Notes: generated by a model not told the origin, from the letters alone. A stretch of 64,000 nucleotides of DNA from Balaenoptera acutorostrata (GCF_949987535.1 NC_080067.1:75355985-75419984); one strand, 5' to 3'; shown: positions 42,672 through 54,884, counted from the stretch's first letter. Numbers and translations are program-made.

Positions 42672-44950
42672 AATGGGGATGTCAACACTTAAAATACTCA
42701 TGGATGAAAAGCTACACGTATCAGATGGTTTCCCCCACCAGATTTTGAATCCATTCATTTCTCCTCACTCTGGCATATGGAGATGGGAGAAGCAGAAATG
42801 AAACTAACAGCTGCTTCTCAATAGTGGAGGAGCATAAGAAGATGTCAGTGTGTCACACATGACAGCTGTGAGCCCTCTCAGAACATAATTATATAACCTC
42901 TGGTGTAGAGAGCTTCCCCCTCTCCAGAGCACTCTCACGTGTCACTGGGTTTTATTCTTATAACAACCATGGGAGCCGAGTAGCATCTATGAGGTTAAGA
43001 GGTAGCCCAGGGGTTAGGTGAACTGCAAGTTGGAGGCTCCCCCAAGGTTAGACCTCAGTCTCCTGACCCCAGGGTGCTCCTGCCTTCATAGCTCTGTGTA
43101 TTTGTCTTTTGAAGCATGTATAAAGGACTCCTAGGATGGTATACTGGGAAGTTGCTGATACCAATGGTAATGAGGAAATCAACTCATCAGAAACTGAGAA
43201 CAGAGTCATTGACCCTTGTGCCCATGGACTTTTCCTGAAGTATCACTCTATTAAGCTAATTGTTCATTTCCAGGGCGCAGAATTTCTCCCAAATGCTCAA
43301 GAAAGTAACTGCAAAATTTAAATACAGACTAAAGCTGCAACATACAAGTGTAAACCAGAATCACATTCTTCCTGAAAGAACTGAGAATACTACTGGTGTT
43401 GTCTCTTCATGAGGATTAAAAAAACAAAAAGAACATCAATTCGATCTCATCTTCTGGTTTTAAGATGTCTCTCTGATTAAAAAGGGAATTAATGCAAGGA
43501 AATAAATGAAGTTTACATTTAATTAATCTCCTTACTTCATCCTATCCCGTAGCCCAGTATGTGTGTTTCAGGGATTTATTTCTGCCTAATCTATAATGCT
43601 AAAGACACAGTGCGTCTCCGCATACATGCGTGCATGCACATATACACACGCACACACACACATGCTCATATCATTCTGAATTGTTATGTATTCTTTTCCA
43701 GGTGCCCCAGGTTGTAAATGAATTCTGAACTAACTTAATTGTCTTGCATTTCCATGAAGGCAGCACCTGCTTTTGAGGCACTTGGGTGATCGCGTGAAAC
43801 ATAAGGATATAAAAAAACAATCTGTCCTCATACTAGGTATGAGATAATTCAGAAGGAGAGAAGATAGTTCTCATCTTTAGAGGAGTCCACTGGTTTCCTG
43901 GGAAGTTGCTGAAATACTAAGCACAACCATGTTTTCTGACCACCTTTCTCCTCCAGCCCCACATACCTAGAAATAGATGTCTCACCCTGTGGGCGGAAAG
44001 GTTGTACATTTTCCCTCCTCCCGGAAGAGGAGAGAGAACACAGAGGGATTGGAGAAACCCATTTCCCTTCCCCCTCATCTCCTCTCCCGAGCGCGTACAC
44101 ACAAGGTGGTGTGAAGCCAGGGGTCGGAGGGAGACAATAAACCCAGAAGCTATTGAAATATTAGGTTATGAAGTGACTAACTTTCAAACGGGAATGTCAG
44201 TGCCTCACTAATTAGTGGGAGCAGCGCTGGGGTGAAAGGAGGAAAAGGCAGCTCAGATAAGCCAAGCTGTGGAACCCTCAGTCCCTCACACCCGATGCCC
44301 ACAACCCTTGCAGGGAGGAAAAACGCAACAAGGAATCCTCTGCAGCACAACCCAAACGGGCTCACGGGCTCATGCTTCTGGCTCTTGGCTGAGGAAGGAG
44401 TCCCAGCAGAGCCAAGCGGCCTAAGGCTGATGCAAACTGGCTCCCCAGACCAACAAGCGGCATCTTGTCAGCATCTCATGTGCAGAGAGGAAACCCTATG
44501 CCCTGGCTTCCGCTGCTCTGGGCCCCATGGCTCACAGATGGCACAAGGAGAGGCAGCAAAAGGTGGTGAGGGCAGGCATTCTGGCTGGAGAGGGTGTGGA
44601 CTTGGTCCTGGTTGTTGTTTGTTTCCATGTTATTTCTGGAAAGAGGGCTCTTGAGAAATGAGGTCAATCACTGCTTCCTTTAGGGCTTCAGGTGCTTTTA
44701 TTTTATCTATGAATGGAAGAAGACCGCTCCCCTGGAATCTAGGCTGACTCTGCCACCACTTGATCAACAGAATACCGTGGAAGAATGCTTTGCGGGCTCT
44801 CAGGCCCAGGCCTTAGGAAGCTAGCAGCTTCCACTTTCAGCCCCTTGGAGCATTCTCTCTGGGAACCTTCATCTTCCGCATAAGAAGTCTGACTCACACG
44901 GAGGTTGTCATGCTATGACATAAGCCAAACTAGTCACAAAGAAAGACTAG
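42672..44950. other. No gene; minor repeats only
   Basis: Unique-looking apart from a probable reversed MIR at 42945-43060 and a short (CA)n at 43640-43664. The 140-codon frame 44232-44654 lies in moderately GC-rich sequence that is also open on the minus strand, with no recognisable domain. Confidence 0.4.
42945..43060 (-). repeat. Probable MIR SINE fragment, reverse orientation
   Basis: 'tttattcttataacaaccat' near 42950, 'gccgagtagcatctatgagg' and 'ccaaggttagacctcagtct' near 43043 follow reversed MIR order. Confidence 0.45.
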
Positions 44951-44953
44951 AGG

Positions 44954-45244
44954 GGCTTCCCTGGTGGCGCAGTGGTTGAGAATCTGCCTGCCAATGCAGG
45001 GGACACAGGTTCGAGCCCCGGTCTGGGAAGATCCCACATGCTGCGGAGCAACTAGGCCCGTGAGCCACAACTACTGAGCCTGCGCGTCTGGAGCCTGTGC
45101 TCCACAACAAGAGAGGCCGCAACAGTGAGAGGCCCGCGCACCGCGATGAAGAGTGGCCCCCGCTTGCCACAACTAGAGAAAGCCCTCGCACAGAAATGAA
45201 GACCCAACACAGCCAAAAAATAATAAATAAATTAAAAAAAAAAA
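44954..45244 (+). mobile_element. CHR-2 SINE, short-body subtype
   Basis: 'ggcttccctggtggcgcagt', B box 'aggttcgagccccggtctgg', 'gcctgcgcgtctggagcctg' joined to 'tgctccacaacaagagaggc', and 'gaagacccaacacagcc' with A-rich tail. Flanks 'agaaagactagagg' (44940-44953) and 'agaaagaatagagg' (45245-45258) differ at one base. The 133-codon minus-strand frame across it is a SINE artefact. Confidence 0.95.
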
Positions 45245-45329
45245 AGAAAGAATAGAGGTGGGGGAGAGGTTGGAAGGAGCAAGGAAGAGAGGTGTCTGGC
45301 CAGCTCTCAACTGAGGTACAGAAACCACT

Positions 45330-45465
45330 GAGCAATTATGAGCCATCCCCTATGTACACTGTCTGAATTCCTGTCTCACAGGGTCGTCAAATACAAAAGT
45401 CCTTACTTTAAGCTACTAGGTTTTAGGGTAGTTTTTCATGCAGCAATCAGTACCTGAAACAGGGA
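45330..45465 (+). repeat. MLT1-type LTR terminal fragment
   Basis: 'ctgaattcctgtctcacagg' near 45363, 'taagctactaggttttaggg' near 45410 and 'catgcagcaatcagtacctg' near 45438 match the last ~120 bases of an MLT1 LTR. Confidence 0.55.
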
Positions 45466-45469
45466 CCTA

Positions 45470-47270
45470 TAAAAGCCCTTCCAGCTCGAACAACTCTGAT
45501 TCTGTGACCTTCATGCATCTTGGTGGTCCTCCACTTCTTACCCCATCCTCGCTAGGGCAGCCAAATCCAGAAGTTGAAAGGGTTGGGTGCATGTTTATGG
45601 TGAACCATCACTGTCTGCGTCCATCCTCCCCGTAGCCCAGGAACAAGATTTTCATTTGAGGAACCACCCCTTCCCCACTCTCAGTCCACATGAAAGGAAG
45701 GGATTCACCTTCCATTGCTCCAGGGGTAATCCCACCCCCTATATCTGCCCATCAGCCCAATCATCCCTCTCATCACGGTGATTGCTTCAGGAGTGGGTAA
45801 CTGATTCACTCAGAGCCAATGAGACATAAATAAGGCAGAGGTTCCCCCCAGGAACTTGAAACAGAAGAGGCAGGTAGAGCAAACCTACCCCTGGACTTGT
45901 CAGTGATGTATGTCAATAAATTCACATTTTGCTTAAACAGCTTTGTGTTGAGTTTTCTGACACTTTGCTGCTGCTGAAATTCCTAACTGCCAGTTAATGG
46001 AGAAAGGGGTATCGCTGGCCCTTGCTTTCTTCCATTCCTAGCCAATCAGGCATCAGTAGCAGAGAAAGACATCATCTTGGAGGTGGACGAAGTAGGGGGA
46101 GACATACAGGCAACATTTTAAAACACATCAGGGCCTCGCTTTCTGGTCTTTAAAATGAAAGACTGGACTGGCTATGTGGAGGGAAGGAAGAATTCTTTCT
46201 TAGGAAAGAATAATCCTAGGAAGAACATCCCTGGGATTCTGTGAGGGCAACTCTTCCATGCTATTCACTACCTCATATAATCATGAAAAACTGAAGGTAA
46301 CCCAGCAGACTGGTATTAGTGGCTAGCTAAGCAAACTACCATAGAAAGCACAGTGGGAAATGACAGAGGCAATGAAACAAAGAGTTTGGGGACCATGTTA
46401 CTAACTGAAAATGTGTCCATCTAATAAACACTAACTGATTAAGCAGGCCACAGACTAGCTGTTAAAAGAAATGTACTGTATTTAGTAATGAGATAAGAGG
46501 AGGAAAAATAATGTAGCTGGATTGGGTGGTGAAGGAGACAGACACAGTGAAGGAAGAGATCCAGAATCCGAAAGCCGGCTCCAGCTGAGCTCTGATGCTC
46601 AAATCCTGTTTCCCACATCACTAGAATAAACCCCAAGCACAACGCAGTACGTGGCTCACACTGCCCAGACTCTAATCACAGTTGGGTTTCCTGGCTGTGC
46701 CAAAGGAGAGTGAAGGCTGCCAATTACCCAGATGAGACACTTCACTCTGCAAACCCCACCCCAATAGCCCTAGACCTCGGCTTGCACTTGGGGTGATGGC
46801 CAGTTCCACAGGAAAGAGCAGTAGCTGCACCCCCTGCCATCAATGAGTCTCTTCCAGCCTGCACAGGCCAAAGCAAGCGACCTACCACTAACATCATGAA
46901 TAATGGAAAAGACCACGGCTCTCTGGGCAGCCACCAGCACTGTCTACAGCTGCCGAACTGAGCAAGGAAAGGGAACTGAACGGCAAGAAACAGGGCGGCT
47001 GCAGCACTCACGTTCTATTAGAGGCATGCAAAGCAATTCCCAGAGGAAAATAAATTGTACAGCAATAGTACTTGGATGGATGATGCTCGAGTGGAACAAG
47101 GGCCTGAGATTTGTCAGAATGACTTTCTGGAGGAGGCCGATTAACAACCATCATGAAATACATCAATACAACCAAATCTGATGATCTCGGCCCAGAACTG
47201 CTCAGGCACACAATGATCCCCAAACCATGCGATCAGGGCTGCCCTTTACTCTCAAGTGCCCAGAGAGGAT
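45470..47270. other. No gene or clear repeat seen
   Basis: Unique-looking. Overlapping frames on both strands at 46742-47223 lack domain or splice support. Confidence 0.4.
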
Positions 47271-47274
47271 TTCC

Positions 47275-47400
47275 CCAGCATGAGTCAGGAAACCTGGATC
47301 TGAACCTCAACTCCATCCCCCCAACTGAGTCTCCCTGGGAAATGATATTCTCTGACTCTCAGCTTCTTATCTGTAAAATGGGTAAATAAACCAGAATATT
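47275..47400 (+). repeat. MIR SINE fragment
   Basis: 'caggaaacctggatctgaac' near 47286, 'ctctgactctcagcttctta' near 47350 and 'tctgtaaaatgggtaaataa' near 47370 in MIR order. Confidence 0.6.
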
Positions 47401-48239
47401 TACAGCACAGTGAGGGCAATGAGTGAGTGCCCTAGATCAGTTGGGTGTTTTGACCATGCTACCCTTAAATTTAAAAATACAAAACCCACATTGAAACAGG
47501 CAGGTCCAGAGATAGCTTCTTATCACATGCCTTGTTTAGGTTAAAATATATTACTTCCGAAGAGAATGGTCTCCTTCTGTAACTCCATACTGCTCTCTTT
47601 CTAATCAACATGGCCTAATTGGTCATCTCCATCCCCAGAGCAAATATCCAATGCGACTGCTCGACCAGACACTACTCAGTTACCAGGAACATCTCTTAGT
47701 TGTAAGATGTGGATAAAGAACTTTCAGAGGTTATTATGAGGCCACCAATGGATATTATACAAATAAGAATTTCCAGTTCTAAAGCTTTAATTCACATGGA
47801 AGGCAAGCATGCTCATGGGTCAGTCACTTCTGTACACAATCTACCTTCTGCCCATGCCACCCATGCTGACAGTCGCCTAGCAGGGAAAGTTACAACCATT
47901 TGTAGATTGAAGGTATCCAGGTTCTTTGGAAAAGGAAGGGTACTAACTTATTAAAAATTATGGTTATGTAGGAGGTGATGGGACCTACTAAACATGGATT
48001 AATAATGTCAGAAAAAACCTGACTACTGTAAAACATGCCTCCTTTTTCTCAACAAAAAGACACTGTGCAGGAAGCTAGGCATACAATGGTGCCAAGAACA
48101 ACACAAAACCTGTCCTCATGGGAAGCATCTTCTATGGAGAAGAGCTGACAAGTACAGGTACAGATGTGGGCATAGAACCGAAAAATCTAGCCTCATCTAT
48201 GGGGTCAGGGAAAGACCTGAAGAATAGGAGAGAGAGAGA

Positions 48240-48500
48240 GGGCAGAGAGAGCATGTTCCAAGGTCTGAAGTCAAGAGGAAGTCAGTCGGGTTAAAGGACC
48301 TTGAAGGAACCCAGAGTGGAGAGCACGAAGAGGCTAGAGGCATGAGATGAGGTTGGGGGAGTGGGCAGAGGCCAGGAGGTCCCTAAAGACACGTTGACAG
48401 GGATGACTTTCAATATCATGATAATGGGAGCCATGGAAGGTTTCAAGTAGAGGAGTGACATGATGGGGGCAAAGCTCTATGGGGAGAGCAATTAGTTAGA
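48240..48500 (-). repeat. Probable L2 LINE fragment, reverse orientation
   Basis: 'tgggagccatggaaggtttc' near 48425 and 'aagtagaggagtgacatgat' near 48444 are the reverse complement of the conserved L2 segment 'atcatgtcactcc...ccttccatggctcc'. The upstream 'gagagcatgttccaaggtct' near 48246 also fits. Confidence 0.55.
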
Positions 48501-48504
48501 CTCT

Positions 48505-49150
48505 ACTGGATGGTTCAAAATGCATTTTAGTAACTAGAAATACCTTTGGATACTAAACAGAGACATAATAAGGTACTAAGATATAAAGAAAAACAAAGAG
48601 CTGACCTAATCTTGTGACATATCCTAGACATTTCACCCACTTTTTTATAATCATGATCCAAGTTTGTGTCTCATAATACTGAAGTATGGAAATAATGCTT
48701 GCCTTGCTTTTTGGCTGCTTAGATTTCGATAAAGGAACATTTACTCATTTATTGCTCAACCTGTTTCCAAAAAGGATTTGAGGCAATAATAAAAAAAGAT
48801 AAAGAGAGACCAAAAAACCAAAACGTATCCCAAGGTAAAGGGGAGCTCACTGCTAACCTTCTGCATCACCCCTGGACGCCTCTGGATCAAAAGGGCAAAG
48901 CTCTGACTTTAGGGCCAAACATTTCAATAGACAGAAAAGAATCGTGGGTCAAGGGATGGCTGAAATGAAGACCCAGAATCAGTTTCCAGGTTCTTTTCAG
49001 GCTCATGTCTGGACAAACCCCTCTCCCTCCTTCAGAAGAGCCAAAGAGAACAAAACAATGGACGAATAAATAACTTGATAACATTAAAGACCCCAGACTA
49101 TGTCTTTGAAAACAGAGGCCACAGCCAAGGTTTCCCTCTCAGAAACACAA
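48505..49150. other. No gene or clear repeat seen
   Basis: AT-rich, unique-looking sequence with no notable frame. Confidence 0.45.
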
Positions 49151-49154
49151 AGGT

Positions 49155-49187
49155 ACGTGCGTGCGCGCGCGCACACACACACACACG
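49155..49187. repeat. Alternating purine-pyrimidine (GC)n(AC)n tract
   Basis: 'acgtgcgtgcgcgcgcgcac' followed by (ac)n: 33 bases of strict alternation with an uninterrupted GC core, among the strongest Z-DNA-prone patterns in the window. Confidence 0.9.
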
Positions 49188-49189
49188 GG

Positions 49190-50295
49190 CACAGCTATTA
49201 AACATGCCATTGGATCCTGACCTCTATTGCCTTTTCCTTGAGGCTCAGCCTAAGTGATTAGCTCCCCAAGCCCAGCAGATCCCCAAACGGGCAATGCTCA
49301 GCAAAGCACCAAGCATGAAATTCACCAGTGTAGAAGACACAAACCCCAAGGAAGCAACCCCCCACCGCTGTCCTATACACCAAGAGTGGGGGGCAGTGCT
49401 TATGTGCTTCGCTCCAAAATGAAGCCCTTCCCCCTGGTACCATCTGCCTCCCCCCACCTTGACAATGGAAAGCCACTGTACAGGAAGTAACTACTGATAT
49501 GATTCCATTAGAGTTGAGTAATGGTTACCAGCACTCAAGGGGGTAACTTCAGACACCACAGGGAGAATTTCTAGAATGACAGTACTTAATAACTCAAAGA
49601 GCCCCTGGATACTTCCCAGCTTCACCATGTCACAGCACACAGAAGAGAGTGAGTATGATACCGGGGTGAAGGGGAAGAGGCTTCCAGGACCGGAAGTCAC
49701 CAGTCCCAGGAGGCCTCCATGCCCATTCCCCCTCCTCATCTATAACCCGTCCATTGCCCCAATCTGAAAAGCTCTGCCTGAAGGAACCACTGAGGTCAAC
49801 GCAGTCTTCCCTCCCTTCTCTTCCCATCCCCCCACGCCCACCATTCAGCCAATTTCACAGCTGAAGAAACCAAGCAGCCTCTTAGCGCCTCTCCCCTGTT
49901 ATCCCTCCCTTACCGCTCTCTGATCTGCTGTCCTGCTCTGTGAGCTCCACTCCCTGGAAGCAGAAGACTCCCCTAGAACATTCCCTCCCTTCTCTTCAGC
50001 ACTGGGCACAATACTGGAAGATGCTTTTTAAATGTTTACATTTAAAATGTCTCCTCCTATGGCCCCTTCAGGCAAACATGTGCTTTATGGTCCCCAGCCC
50101 TGGAGTACTGCACCATCCTGGCGGTTTCCTACACGCTGACCACACCTTTGTAAATTTCCCTCTAGGAACCGCTCCTCTGTTTTCCCTAATTTGGGTGTGC
50201 CACCCGTTTCCTCCTGAGACACTGACTGATGCCATGTTGAACAACAAGAAAGTAGTTATGTTACATCTACAACATGAAAACAACAGCCTGCACCA
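49190..50295. other. No gene; pyrimidine-rich
   Basis: The part 49790-49960 is strongly pyrimidine-rich. The frames here (for example 49940-50302) overlap L2-like text and carry no domain. Open frames on both strands at 49245-49490 argue for chance. Confidence 0.4.
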
Positions 50296-50299
50296 TGTT

Positions 50300-50515
50300 T
50301 AGTAACTCAATTGTAAGTTTTTTTTCTATTAGGTTTTGTTACTTATTAATATGTTACCCACCAACCATTCCCCTATTCTCCAAATGTCAGCTTCGCGAGG
50401 ACTGCTGCTGCTGTATCCCCTAATACCAAGCGGAGGACCCGGCATTTAGAAGATACTCAGATGCTTGCCAAAGAGATGGATGAATGAATGAATGAATGAA
50501 TGGATGGATGGACAA
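50300..50515 (+). repeat. L2 LINE 3' end with (GAAT)n/(TGGA)n
   Basis: 'tgctgctgctgtatccccta' near 50402, 'taccaagcggaggacccggc' near 50424, and a tail 'gatggatgaatgaatgaatg' (50478 onward) merging into (tgga)n to 50512. The (gaat) is the L2 terminal motif, expanded. Confidence 0.7.
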
Positions 50516-50519
50516 ACGA

Positions 50520-51145
50520 ACAATATGGTAAAATATCTGATGGAAGAAAAAAGTCAGAAAACTGAATATGAATTAGAATTACCATATGGATGTAGAGAGA
50601 AAAGAAGTAAAAGAACATAAAGCTTGATTTTTTGTTGTTGTTATTATGGAAAGACTGTGGGTAGATTTTTAATTTTTAATTTTTCATTAAAGTCGCAGTG
50701 TTTATATAGCAATAATACTTTAAAAAGAAAATATTTTTGTGTCACTGAAATCTGGAATGAGAAGGGAAATGTAAAAAATATGCATTTATATATTTTATGG
50801 GTACACAAATGGAATACTAAAATAAACTTTGTCAAGAGACAGCCAAATGATTAAACATGAAAGTTGACTTTCCCTCCACACATAGCATTAAAGAGGAATT
50901 AAGACTTTCCACTGTGTTAAGCAACCACTTGCCTAACAAAGTTGCCATAATCATGTTAAGTCAAGGCAGATGGAAGCAAATGAGATGCAAACAGGGCATA
51001 GTCCCCACATGGATTTATGGCCCACATTTTTACTGCCAGCAGTTCTTCCCAAGCGAGGGACTACGTGGTTATATGCATTTATTTACTTCTATACATTTTT
51101 CAGATGCTACAGTCAGAGTGGAAATACTTCTACACAGATGCTGGA
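50520..51145. other. No gene or clear repeat seen
   Basis: AT-rich, unique-looking. Frames at 50624-50854 and 50857-51159 show no recognisable product. Confidence 0.4.
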
Positions 51146-51149
51146 GACT

Positions 51150-51260
51150 TAGACACTAGGCCCAGATCAAACAGTAAGTAGCTGTGTGACCGACTCTCAG
51201 CAAGTCGTTCTACCACTCTGGACTCCACTTCCCTCACGTGGAAAATCAGAGGAACCATGC
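51150..51260 (+). repeat. MIR SINE fragment
   Basis: 'aagtagctgtgtgaccgact' near 51176, 'caagtcgttctaccactctg' and 'ctcacgtggaaaatcagagg', matching MIR 'actagctgtgtgaccttggg...'. Confidence 0.55.
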
Positions 51261-51449
51261 CAAACTTGGAAGTCCCTATCCTTCTGACATTCTACGCTCA
51301 CTACCTGGAGTGTTAGGACACCTGATGGCAAAGGTGGAACGTCAGTACAATTACTAGGACATTCCCGAGGCACTGCCAACTCAATAGGACCAATGCCAAC
51401 CTCTCTATCTCACACAAAACCTTGCTCCCCTTTGCTCTCTGTCTTTCTT

Positions 51450-51572
51450 TGCTGTGAATGCCTCCACCATGTGTTCTTGTGCCCAAGAGAGCAACCTGGC
51501 CATCACCTTAGATTTCTGCCTCTCCTTTACCACCCACATCAAACCCCCTCAACTGATCAGTTTCACCTTCCC
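51450..51572 (+). repeat. L2 LINE, left part (interrupted by SINE)
   Basis: 'agatttctgcctctccttta' and 'ccacccacatcaaaccccct' fit the L2 upstream 3' region. It is continuous with the long L2 after the SINE. Confidence 0.55.
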
Positions 51573-51889
51573 TTTTTTTTTTTATAAATTTATTTACTTA
51601 TTTTATTTATTTTTGGCTGCGTGGGGTCTTCGTTGCTGTGGTGTGCGGGCTTCTCATTGCGGTGGCTTCTCTTGTTGCGGAGCATGGGCTCTAGGCTTGC
51701 AGACTTCAGTAGCTGTGGCACGCAGGCTCAGTAGGTGTGGCTCGCGGGCTCTAAAGCAAGGGCTCAGTAGTTGTGGCGCCCAGGCTTAATTGCTCCGCAG
51801 CATGTGGGATATTCCTGGACCACGGCTCGAACCCATGTCCCCTGCATTGACAGGCAAATTCTTAACCACTGAGCCACCAAGGAAGTCCC
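51573..51889 (-). mobile_element. CHR-2 SINE, long-body subtype, minus strand
   Basis: Reversed tail, 'ggctgcgtggggtcttcgtt', reversed long body ('gttgcggagcatgggctcta', 'tagttgtggcgcccaggctt'), reversed B box 'cggctcgaacccatgtcccc' and reversed head 'accactgagccaccaaggaa'. It is more diverged than the other long-body copies, and no clear target duplication was found, suggesting greater age. It sits in L2. Confidence 0.93.
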
Positions 51890-52615
51890 CTAACAGTCTC
51901 TTGACCCTCTCTCCTGTTTTCGCCATAATTGCTGCTCCTACTCCAGCTCAGGCTCTCGTCATCCCTCTCCTGGACCATTGCAACACACATCTAACCGGTC
52001 TTCTTCAGTTAGTCTATTCAATCTGTTATCAACATGGTAGCCACGGTGGTCTTCCTAAAGAGCAGTTCATGCCCCTGCTAAAAAAACCCTTCAAAAAAAA
52101 AAAAAAAAAAAAACCCTTCAATTGCCCTATATCTTGAAGATAATGCCCTATATTTCGAGGTCGGCTCACAGGCTCTACATTATCTAGCCCCTGTTGACTC
52201 CCAGCCTCACTTCCGGCCCCTTCCTCCTGTCCCTCCATTGTCAGTCATTCTAAGCTATTCGCGGCTCCCCCAGGGACCACGTTTTCCTTGGGCTCATGGC
52301 CTCTAAACACAACACGCCCTCTGGTTAGAACGGTCTTCCTTTCCACATTTTTCCTACATGTTGGTCTGGCTACTTCCTACTCCTGGTCCCTAAGGCTCCA
52401 CCTTTCTCCACAAACTTCCTTAGGGCTCCAAATCTGGGTTAGGTGCTCTCCCTATGTTGCTCTTGTAGCACCTTATGCTTATTATTCAGAATTACAATAG
52501 TCTGTTTTCTGAGTGAAACTCGAGGGCAGAGGCTTTCTCATCACTTATTTCCAGAATCAAGAACTATGTCTGCCCACAGTAATTAAAAATGATTATGGAT
52601 GAATGCATGAAAGAG
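51890..52615 (+). repeat. L2 LINE, long right part with 3' end
   Basis: One of the longest L2 stretches here: 'ctctcctggaccattgcaac' near 51966, 'agttcatgcccctgctaaaa' near 52064, 'tgaccc'-type text, 'ctctacattatctagcccct' near 52173, 'tccctccattgtcagtcatt', 'gaacggtcttcctttccaca' near 52329, 'gtagcaccttatgcttatta' near 52466, 'actcgagggcagaggctttc' near 52519 and the terminal 'gatgaatgcatgaaagag'. The poly(A) scar at 52084-52120 interrupts it. Confidence 0.8.
52084..52120. other. Poly(A) tract bracketed by a 10-base direct repeat
   Basis: 'aaacccttca' at 52084-52093 and 52111-52120 flank about 20 A. In the L2 consensus the word occurs once, so the A tract plus one copy is an insertion. The form is that of a retrotransposed tail with target duplication and almost no body. 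Confidence 0.75.
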
Positions 52616-52619
52616 AAAG

Positions 52620-53030
52620 AGGGAGAAAGAAGAAAGAAGTAGGAGATGAAAAGCAACTGATTTGTAGGCAAGTCTAAGACCCTGTACCATGTTAGCCAGG
52701 ACCCCACAGATTCCATAAAGGCCTTGGCTGCACACTTAACATTTTCTCAGAGTTCTAACTTAGGAGATGGAATGAATTCTCAGAGATTACTACATCTATT
52801 ATTTTGTGCTCAAGCTGTATTACCCTCAAATCATTCCAGATGATTCCAAGCTCATCTTTAAAGTAACACTCATAACTATCTAGGTCATAATTTTTTTTTT
52901 TAAATTAAGCTTTCAAAGTAAGAAGTCTGACAACTATTCTGAGTGTTCAGAACCATTTCAAACTAGGTACCCTCCACCAAACAGGTGATGTTATGTACTT
53001 TTTCAGTATCTGAACCTTTCTTCAGTGCCA
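52620..53030. other. No gene or clear repeat seen
   Basis: A (GA)-rich start at 52605-52640, then AT-rich unique-looking DNA. Confidence 0.4.
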
Positions 53031-53034
53031 TTCC

Positions 53035-53290
53035 CAGTTCTCTACTCCAAGCTCTGCCCATCTCAAATATAAACTCATCCGCAAAGGCTTCCCCGACCAT
53101 CCACGTCAGTGAGAATAAAGGTAGAGTTTACCTCACCGTCCTCCCACAAGGCTTCATACAGAGATCTTCCCATGGTCCACACCGTTCATCTGAAATTACT
53201 CATATATTCACTGTTTATTTGTAGTTACATACTATACATACATAGTTTACAACATTTATCTGTAGTTATTCAAATACTTGCTCAAACTCC
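53035..53290 (+). repeat. Probable L2 LINE fragment
   Basis: 'aaggcttccccgaccatcca' near 53084 and the preceding 'ctcaaatataaactcatccg' correspond to L2 'gtcacctcctcagtgaggccttccctgacca'; downstream 'tattcactgtttatttgtag' fits the next L2 segment. Confidence 0.55.
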
Positions 53291-53294
53291 TAGC

Positions 53295-54880
53295 CAATGC
53301 ATCTTTATTAACAAGAGTAAGTGACAACTGAGTGACACCAAGTTACTCATATGCAAGTATTACAGACTGATGCACAGGTTTTACACATCTTTCTCTCCAG
53401 GGGTTTCCATGTCAAAATTCTGATGGGCATTTTTGCTGTCAGAACTTGGAAGGACCAAAGATACCAGTTGTTGGGAATTCAGGGTTCCCAAGTAAATCAT
53501 AACGTCCTTTTCACACAAACCTAACTGTTGCAAAAGAATAAAACCGCAGACAGGCAGCACGATGGTGGAGGAAAAAAACCTGGAATTAGGTAGGGTCTAT
53601 CCCCCAACCAAATGTTTACCATCCCCTTTTTCCCATCTCTCAACATCCAAAATGGTGAATGTGAACTAAAAGACTTCAAAAGGCTTTTTGATGCTATGGT
53701 GCATCATCTACTTATAAGTTCTCTTCCCCCAGGCAAATTCAGTGGCAGGACTAAGTTATTAAAAAGGTGGACACAGGTGAGTGCCTTTATAGACCTTTCT
53801 CCCCCTATAGAGAAAACTGGACCAGAAATAAAAAGCTTAACAATTTCTTTGAAACCAGATTTTTGCCTATTACCTTCTATAGAATAAAGACTTATTCAGC
53901 AGCATCTTCTGGTCTAGTTTGCCCTTTCATGAAAAACTAACTTTTTGATAGCCTTAAAAAACATCCGTTAAGCAAGTGAGGCTTTTGAATGCCTGCATTT
54001 ATATGAACTGTGTCTTGCAGACCTTACTGTGAGAATCCCAATTCCACTCTTCAGCCCAAGCTACATGCAATGCTGATCACGTGGTGGGCACTTTGTGCTG
54101 AAGAACAGGATCACTGTGTCAGCAAAATATGAAAGGACACCGCCCCAGCCCCCCACCCCCAGGGAAAAAAAGAGACAGAATAGGTAGTAAAGAAGCAATG
54201 ACCAAACCTTCAGCAAGCATTCCTTATCTCCCTAAAATTCACAGATTCCAAAATGCACACAGCAGTTGCTGGCTAAGGCTGAAGATTAAAAGCACCAAAG
54301 AAACTGCATGTTGGGGGTTAGGAGGGGAGATATCAAGAAAGGCTCTCTCTGCCCCCAATAGTATTTAATAAAGAGAAAGGAGAGATTCCAAGGGACCACA
54401 GAGCACATGTGGCTCTTTTTAGGCCAGATGCCGCCAGCACAAGGGCTGGCAGCACAAACAGCCTTGAAATTAAAGTCTCCAAGGGGACCTCAAGAAGATG
54501 GAGAGGCGGGGCCCACGGATGCTCCCAACAATAACCAAGACGACACAGCATTTGAGCAAAGGCAGTGACTGGAACAGACCCCCATCGGGCCTCGAAACGG
54601 CATTCACTGCTTCCTCCATCTCCGTATTCCTTTCTAGCTGCTTAATGAGATTATTAATTTCTCCCGGAAATGAAAGAATGATCGGAGAGAGTATGCAAAT
54701 AGGAAACCTCAAGACAGGAAGCCGATCACCGTGCAGCAGGTTGGAAGAAGGGGGAGAGCTAAACAAAGGGGTATCTGCTGGAGGCAAAAAAAACCCAAAA
54801 ACAACAACAAACCCTTCTTAATCAACTCTTAGGCAGGAGCTTTCAACAGTTCTAGAGAAATTTCTCCCAAAGCAGATGAA
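53295..54880. other. No gene or clear repeat seen
   Basis: Unique-looking. Frames on both strands at 54333-54821 cover the same bases (72, 105 and 107 codons) without any recognisable domain. Confidence 0.4.
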
Positions 54881-54884
54881 TCCT

